From the NCBI RefSeq assembly GCF_019218265.1, contig NZ_JAHUZE010000003.1, positions 248,001 to 312,000 of the forward strand: a DNA stretch of 64,000 bases, given 5' to 3'. Shown piece after piece: positions 59,611 to 64,000 of the stretch. Made by a program: the position numbers and the translations under genes. The stretch's first letter is position 1; each line of letters opens with the position of its first letter. The notes under the pieces were generated by a model, which ran no database searches, was not told the DNA's origin, and saw nothing but the letters and a program-made list of their open reading frames with translations. Origin of the DNA: Maritimibacter dapengensis. Its GTDB lineage: Bacteria > Pseudomonadota > Alphaproteobacteria > Rhodobacterales > Rhodobacteraceae.

Positions 59611-60237
59611 ATGACGGCAACAGAACTCGGACCAAAGAAGGAGCGGCGCGAAGCCTCCGACCGCAGGATGCTGCGCGCCGCGACGACGCTCATCAGCCGA
59701 AACGGAATCAGCGGCGCGAAGCTCGCGCAGATCGGCGTTGACGCGGGATATAGCCCGAACCTGCCCGTGCAACGGTTCGGGACGAAGACGGCCCTTTTGA
59801 TTGCCGTACTGGACGGTATCGAGGAACGCTTTCTCCGGCACGTCGAAACACGTGTGGGCGCTCGACGCGGAGCCGCGGCCCTGGCAGAGCGCATCACGCT
59901 CCAGCTCGAGGCCGTGCGCGACATGCCCGAAAGCGCGATCGCGCTCTACCACCTCATTATCGAAAGCACCGGATCCATGCCGGATCTTCGGCCCGGTGTC
60001 GTGCGGCTTCAGGCTGCATATCGCGACAATCTGATCATCTATCTTCGACAGGCCGAAGACGCGGACGAACTTGCCCATGGCACCGACGTCGAACAGGCAG
60101 CACGCGTCATTTCCGGGGCGATCAGCGGGATGTCGATACAAGCAATCGTGGAAGACCGAACGAAGGCGCTTGGCGATGAAGCCTCAGACCTCGCCACCCT
60201 GTTGCTCGCCCCGGTGCTTACTGCGCAGATCCGTTGA
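59611..60237 (+). CDS. TetR-family transcriptional regulator
   Basis: A 208-residue TetR protein: HTH LISRNGISGAKLAQIGVDAG then YSPNLPVQRFGTKTALLIAV at residues 25-65, followed by a helical ligand domain. The ATG at 59611 is preferred over an upstream frame. It follows DctM on the same strand and overlaps the convergent iclR end by 20 bases. The 18-bp palindrome at 54317-54334 is its best candidate operator, linking the ThDP enzyme and TRAP genes. Confidence 0.87.
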   Translation: MTATELGPKKERREASDRRMLRAATTLISRNGISGAKLAQIGVDAGYSPNLPVQRFGTKTALLIAVLDGIEERFLRHVETRVGARRGAAALAERITLQLEAVRDMPESAIALYHLIIESTGSMPDLRPGVVRLQAAYRDNLIIYLRQAEDADELAHGTDVEQAARVISGAISGMSIQAIVEDRTKALGDEASDLATLLLAPVLTAQIR

Positions 60238-61009
60238 CCGAGTCCAACCGGGATTCCGTCTCGTCGATTTCTTCCCTCATGATCGTCTTCCAGGTCTCGA
60301 TCCGGGTTGCATCCACACCCTCGGCGTGGACCGCTATGGAAATGGCAAGCTCTGGTTCATCGCCAAGAGAACGCACCACCGTTCCCAGTCCGTAGATCGA
60401 GCGGTACGCCCGCCCGCGACTTTCCGAGAACCCGGTCTCGCGCGCCTCCGCCACGGCCGCCCTGACGGTATCCGCGTCAAGGTTTTCGAAAGACACCAAT
60501 TCCGGTGCGATGGTTTCGATAACCCTGTCCGATGTTTCATCCGGAAGACCCGCAAGCAAGGCAGTCGCACCCGCGCCAACACCAAGGTATCTTCGTTGAC
60601 CAACTTCGACAGGGATCACCCGGATCACAGCCCGGCTTTCCGCTTTATGAACACAAACGGCTTCGAACCCCGAGCGCCGCATGAGGTAGGTCGTCACGTT
60701 CGACCGCTCGGCCACCCGGTCAACACAGGCGGTCCAGGGCGAGAGCTCGAGAACACGGTCGCTGACCGCAAGCCCCAGTTCGTAGCTCAGCATCCCGACT
60801 TCGTAGCGCCGCAACGCGGGATCGTAGGCTGCCAGACCTGTGTCTGCGAGGCTCTTGAGAATCCGGTGCGTGGTCGAGCGTGGCAACCCCACGGCCTCCG
60901 AGATCGAGCGCAGGTTGCGCGGCGCGTCACCTGAAACATGCGCGATCTGCTTCAGGATCGAGGCCGCGCGTCGGATCGCCTGCGTTCCATCCTGATTCTC
61001 GTCCTTCAT
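60218..61009 (-). CDS. IclR-family transcriptional regulator
   Basis: A 263-residue IclR protein. The N-terminal winged helix is QAIRRAASILKQIAHVSG then LRSISEAVGLPRSTTHRILKSL; the effector domain contains SRGRAYRSIYGLG. ATG 61009 is chosen; the longer frame starts inside the ligase gene. It is the last gene of the leftward operon acyl-CoA dehydrogenase, hydratase, ligase, iclR, ending convergently with tetR (20-base overlap). It likely responds to the acid or CoA ester handled by the operon. Confidence 0.88.
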   Translation of the reverse strand: MKDENQDGTQAIRRAASILKQIAHVSGDAPRNLRSISEAVGLPRSTTHRILKSLADTGLAAYDPALRRYEVGMLSYELGLAVSDRVLELSPWTACVDRVAERSNVTTYLMRRSGFEAVCVHKAESRAVIRVIPVEVGQRRYLGVGAGATALLAGLPDETSDRVIETIAPELVSFENLDADTVRAAVAEARETGFSESRGRAYRSIYGLGTVVRSLGDEPELAISIAVHAEGVDATRIETWKTIMREEIDETESRLDSVNGSAQ

Positions 61010-61037
61010 GCCCCGTCCTCTTGTGGTTTCGGCCAAG

Positions 61038-62612
61038 CTACATGCTCTGAGCACGCGCCGCCACCAACTCCGCCGCGCGTTTTCGGAGGTCCGGCTTCTG
61101 AACTTTTCCAATCGCATTCATCGGAAGCGCCTCGACATGTTCCAGGTGCTCTGGAAACTTCTGGCGCGCCATACCCGCCTGGTCCAGATACTCGGTCATC
61201 GCCGTCATGGAAAAGTCAGGCCTCGCAACGACGAAGGCGACCACCATTTCGCCGCGCGCGGGGTCCGGTGCCCCTACGACCGCGACCGCATGAACATCCG
61301 GGTGGGCGAGGATCGCGTTCTCTATTTCGAGCGGGCTGATGTTTTCGCCCTTTCGGATGATGATGTCCTTCTTCCGGCCGGTGACGACGACAAACCGATC
61401 ATCGACGAGTTGACCGAGGTCGCCCATACGGAAGAACCCATCATCGGTGAAAGCCCCGAGGTCGTGTGCGGGGTCCAAGTATCCAGGGAACATCTGGGGC
61501 CCGCGCAAAAGGATTTCCCCGTCGTCGAGCCGAATATCTAACGCCAATTCGCCGTCGGTATCAGCATGGGCCTCGGCAGAAGCCCGGTCGCGGATACCGG
61601 GGCAGGCCAGCGGGATCTCGGTCGAGCCATAGGCCCGCGACACGATGGTACCCGGCCAGGCCTCCAGCGCCGCGCGGACCAGCTCCGGCGGCACTGCGGC
61701 CCCACCGCATACGAAACGATCGAGAGACTCGAGCGTTCGCCCTGACGCCTTCGTCGCCGACAAGAGCCCCGCCAGAAAAGGCGTGGCCCCCGCCATGAAC
61801 GTGACCCCCTCCTCCTCGATCCGGGCGGCGGCCAGGTTCGGATCCCAGTGGTCTTCGAGGATCGTTCGGCACCCGGTAATCCACGGAAACTCGAACGCAT
61901 AAATCGAACCACCGATATGTCCGATGGGGGACGGAACGTAGAGCACATCGTCTGCGCCCATGTCCCAGAAATGCGCCGTGCGCCGCACGACGGCGTCCAT
62001 GCTGTCATGGGTGTGGATGACCCCCTTGGGCTGGCCGGTGCTTCCCGAGGTGAAAATGATCAGCTTCGCGTCGCGGCTATCCGGCAGTCTCGGTTCGGCA
62101 GGAGTCGCACGCACAAGCTGCGAGAAATCTCTGGCACCCTCGCCACGCACCGACAGAACGAACTTTGGCGGCGCGTCGAGCGATGCGACAAGCGCAGCAT
62201 GGTCGATCTTGCCATCTGCCGGAATAAAAATTGCCTCGACACCGCAGACCGGAAGAATCGCGTTCAACTCGGCCCGGCGGTACATCGGCAAGAGTGGCAC
62301 CACCCGGTACCCGGTAAGGGCAGCCGCGAGGTTGATGATCGTCGCCTCCCACCAATTCGGAAGCTGGAACGCGATCGCTGCACCCGGCGTCAGCCCAAGC
62401 CGGTCAAGCGCCCCGGCCAGAGCGCGGGCCATATCGACCATCTCACGACGAGTCAGTCGTCGCTCGCCTTGACGCAGGACCTCTTGCTCGGGAGCTTCTT
62501 CCGCGAGCGCCAGCGCAATCTCACCCAGCGTGGGGCGTCGCTCGGCCCGGTGACGTCCGGCAACGGCAAGCGCGTCCATCCGTCTCGCCAACCTGCCCGG
62601 CGCGTCCGTCAT
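61038..62612 (-). CDS. AMP-forming acyl-CoA ligase (cyclohexanecarboxylate-CoA ligase-like)
   Basis: A 524-residue ANL-family ligase. The P-loop is IIFTSGSTGQPKGVIHTHDS; then FRMGDLGQLVDDRFVVVTGR carries the hinge Asp; the C-terminal lysine region is NAIGKVQKPDLRKRA. Sequence patterns (YRVVPLLPMYRRAELNAIL) suit the alicyclic/aromatic carboxylate ligases. It activates a free acid to acyl-CoA for the hydratase and dehydrogenase encoded upstream, starting four bases over the hydratase stop. Confidence 0.85.
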   Translation of the reverse strand: MTDAPGRLARRMDALAVAGRHRAERRPTLGEIALALAEEAPEQEVLRQGERRLTRREMVDMARALAGALDRLGLTPGAAIAFQLPNWWEATIINLAAALTGYRVVPLLPMYRRAELNAILPVCGVEAIFIPADGKIDHAALVASLDAPPKFVLSVRGEGARDFSQLVRATPAEPRLPDSRDAKLIIFTSGSTGQPKGVIHTHDSMDAVVRRTAHFWDMGADDVLYVPSPIGHIGGSIYAFEFPWITGCRTILEDHWDPNLAAARIEEEGVTFMAGATPFLAGLLSATKASGRTLESLDRFVCGGAAVPPELVRAALEAWPGTIVSRAYGSTEIPLACPGIRDRASAEAHADTDGELALDIRLDDGEILLRGPQMFPGYLDPAHDLGAFTDDGFFRMGDLGQLVDDRFVVVTGRKKDIIIRKGENISPLEIENAILAHPDVHAVAVVGAPDPARGEMVVAFVVARPDFSMTAMTEYLDQAGMARQKFPEHLEHVEALPMNAIGKVQKPDLRKRAAELVAARAQSM

Positions 62613-63394
62613 GACTTTGCGGATTTCGCAAGGAATGCCTCGACCCGTGCGCGGTGTTCCTCGCTGCGCACGGTCTCGGCTTCCAGCACGAGGCCCGGCG
62701 CCATCAACGCTTCCGCGAGACGACGCAATTCCATATTCAAGAGCCGTTTTGTTCCCCGGATTGCCGGTCTCGCTCCGCTGACGATCCGTTCGCAGAATCC
62801 GTCCACTGCGGCGTCGAGTTCGCTATCCGGCAGCACATGGTTCACCAAGCCGATCTCAGCCGCAACCTTGGCGTTCAGGATGTCGCCGGTCAGCAGAAAT
62901 TCCTTGGCGCGATTGAGCCCGATCAAAGCTGGCCAGATCACCGCTCCTCCGTCTCCCGCGACAAGTCCGATCGAGACATGAGGATCACCGATCCTGGCAC
63001 TTTCTGCTGCGAAACTGACGTCACAGAAAAGCGCGATCGTTGCCCCGAGCCCGATGGCGGGGCCGTTGATCCGGGCGACCACGGGCTTTTCAATGTCCAA
63101 CAACGTGAGGATAAGTGCCTGCGCCTCATCCATCTCCTGATCGAACAGCGCGGGGTCTTCCATGACGCGGGCCATGCCCTCGATGTCGCCCCCTGCCGAA
63201 AACGCGCGCCCCTCGCCGGTCATGACCACCACGTCCGAGTTTTCGTCGTCCCGCGCGTAGGCGAACGCTTCGACGATCTCTCGGTGCATTTGTCCGCCGA
63301 AGGCATTGAGCACATCGGGCCGATTCATTGTAATGGTCAGCCGCCGCCCGGATCGTTCGAGCCGCAGCGTCTCAAATTTCGGCGTGTCGTTCAT
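62609..63394 (-). CDS. Enoyl-CoA hydratase/isomerase
   Basis: A 261-residue crotonase. The oxyanion-hole segments are EGRAFSAGGDIEGM and INGPAIGLGATIALFCD; catalytic acid position lies in the VSIGLVAGDGGAVIWP region, where the second Glu of hydratases is replaced by an Asp-Gly-Gly, so isomerase or other crotonase activity is possible. ATG 63394 has GGGGAGG before it and overlaps the upstream dehydrogenase stop by four bases. Confidence 0.85.
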   Translation of the reverse strand: MNDTPKFETLRLERSGRRLTITMNRPDVLNAFGGQMHREIVEAFAYARDDENSDVVVMTGEGRAFSAGGDIEGMARVMEDPALFDQEMDEAQALILTLLDIEKPVVARINGPAIGLGATIALFCDVSFAAESARIGDPHVSIGLVAGDGGAVIWPALIGLNRAKEFLLTGDILNAKVAAEIGLVNHVLPDSELDAAVDGFCERIVSGARPAIRGTKRLLNMELRRLAEALMAPGLVLEAETVRSEEHRARVEAFLAKSAKS

Positions 63395-64000
63395 CGGCCT
63401 CCCCACTTCGCATCAGCATAGTCGAGAAACGCCTGCGACGCGCCCCCCATCTCTGAGCGCAGGGAACGGGCGCGATACGTCCAGCGGTGCAGCGGATGTT
63501 CCAGCGTCAAGCCCATTGCACCGGTGAACTGGTGCAGATCGTAGCCGATCCGCGTAGCCCGTTCCTGAACCGCCCCCAGCGCCAGTGCGGCATCGGCAGG
63601 ATCGCGGCTCGACGCCGCCCTGAGCGCTAGAAGCTGTGCGGACTCGATCCAGACCGCGTCCTGCGCCAGCCGATGCTGCACGCCCTGAAAGCTGCCCAGC
63701 GCCTGCCCGAATTGTTCCCGGTCACGCACATATGCGAGCACCGCCGCCAAGCCGCCTGAAAGCACACCGGCAAGCTCAGAGGCGAGTGCGATTTGCCACA
63801 GCGTCCTGACCTCGACCGGGTCGGTGTCGAGCGCGGTCCAATCCGGCGACACGTCTAGACAACCCATCGGATAGGCGAAAAGGCTTTCGACCGCGCGGCA
63901 CTGCCCCTCGACCGGAGCGACCCGAAGACCTTGGTCGCTGATCGACAAGAGCGTCTTCGCTTGCGGAAGAAAACGGATCGCACCCGGTGCATCATCCACC
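63391..64000 (-). CDS. Acyl-CoA dehydrogenase, C-terminal part (cut by window edge)
   Basis: About 202 residues of the C-terminal half are present, running off the right edge. The stretch RDREQFGQALGSFQGVQHRL, followed by QLLALRAA, is the acyl-CoA dehydrogenase C-terminal helical-bundle signature, and HQFTGAMGLTLEHPLHRWTY includes the helix that contacts FAD. The first visible residues belong to the beta domain. It heads the leftward operon with hydratase, ligase and iclR, so it would supply an alpha,beta-unsaturated acyl-CoA. Confidence 0.87.
   Translation of the reverse strand, partial: VDDAPGAIRFLPQAKTLLSISDQGLRVAPVEGQCRAVESLFAYPMGCLDVSPDWTALDTDPVEVRTLWQIALASELAGVLSGGLAAVLAYVRDREQFGQALGSFQGVQHRLAQDAVWIESAQLLALRAASSRDPADAALALGAVQERATRIGYDLHQFTGAMGLTLEHPLHRWTYRARSLRSEMGGASQAFLDYADAKWGGR

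Noticed and set aside
1-64000. CRISPR array or phage structural genes
   Set aside because: No regularly spaced repeats and no capsid, terminase or tail-type proteins were seen.

Overview
The window is high-GC alphaproteobacterial DNA, most likely from a marine Rhodobacteraceae (Roseobacter-group) member. Pointers are the Mic60-hemY pair, many TRAP and ABC solute transporters, taurine-pyruvate-aminotransferase-like and dimethylglycine-dehydrogenase-like enzymes, and a VPLPA-CTERM protein. No rRNA, CRISPR or replication genes were seen. Most of the window is accessory catabolism.

Layout. (1) 1-1882: core genes, the end of a mitofilin-like gene and hemY. (2) 2003-2078: tRNA-Thr(CGT). Its 3' end plus 12 downstream bases recur imperfectly at 43668-43697. 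The two copies bracket about 41.6 kb that starts with a dead tyrosine integrase, which I read as a tRNA-Thr genomic island no longer able to excise by itself. (3) 2651-19318: a betaine-type ABC transporter, an SDR, a LysR regulator, an MDR oxidoreductase, an aldehyde dehydrogenase, a DapA-family lyase, a DAO-family oxidase, an XRE-cupin regulator, a FAD-GcvT fusion demethylase, a taurine-pyruvate-type aminotransferase and a thiolase. Together they suggest uptake and stepwise breakdown of an N-methylated amino compound. (4) 19417-26915: feruloyl-CoA-synthetase-like ligase, accessory ribB, a frameshifted acyl-CoA-dehydrogenase-like flavoprotein, a hydrolase, a flavin reductase and a GntR regulator. 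(5) 26983-36338: a branched-chain-type ABC transporter flanked by two LigM-like folate-dependent O-demethylases, a GntR regulator with GTATAC operators, and a ruined purU. (6) 36339-43200: D-glycerate kinase, tartrate dehydrogenase, LysR and a TAXI-type TRAP transporter. A LysR box, ATTATA-N11-TATAAT, occurs in both control regions.

Right of the island, (7) 43831-52486 is one tightly packed leftward operon: two 2-hydroxyacyl-CoA-dehydratase-fold proteins lacking the usual cluster cysteines, a CaiB-type CoA-transferase, a TRAP transporter and two unusual cytochromes P450. I found no described pathway that matches this set, and it is the best candidate for a new system. (8) 52688-54136: a small Flp-like protein and a VPLPA-CTERM surface protein. 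(9) 54355-60237: a ThDP-dependent decarboxylase, a third TRAP system and a TetR regulator, with an 18-bp perfect palindrome before the decarboxylase. (10) 60218-64000: an acyl-CoA dehydrogenase (cut by the window), enoyl-CoA hydratase, acyl-CoA ligase and IclR operon.

The genes work as import-plus-degradation modules, each with its own regulator. Methyl groups would pass to tetrahydrofolate (GcvT fusion, LigM pair) and carbon skeletons to CoA thioesters. All functional names come from remembered family motifs, without database searches.
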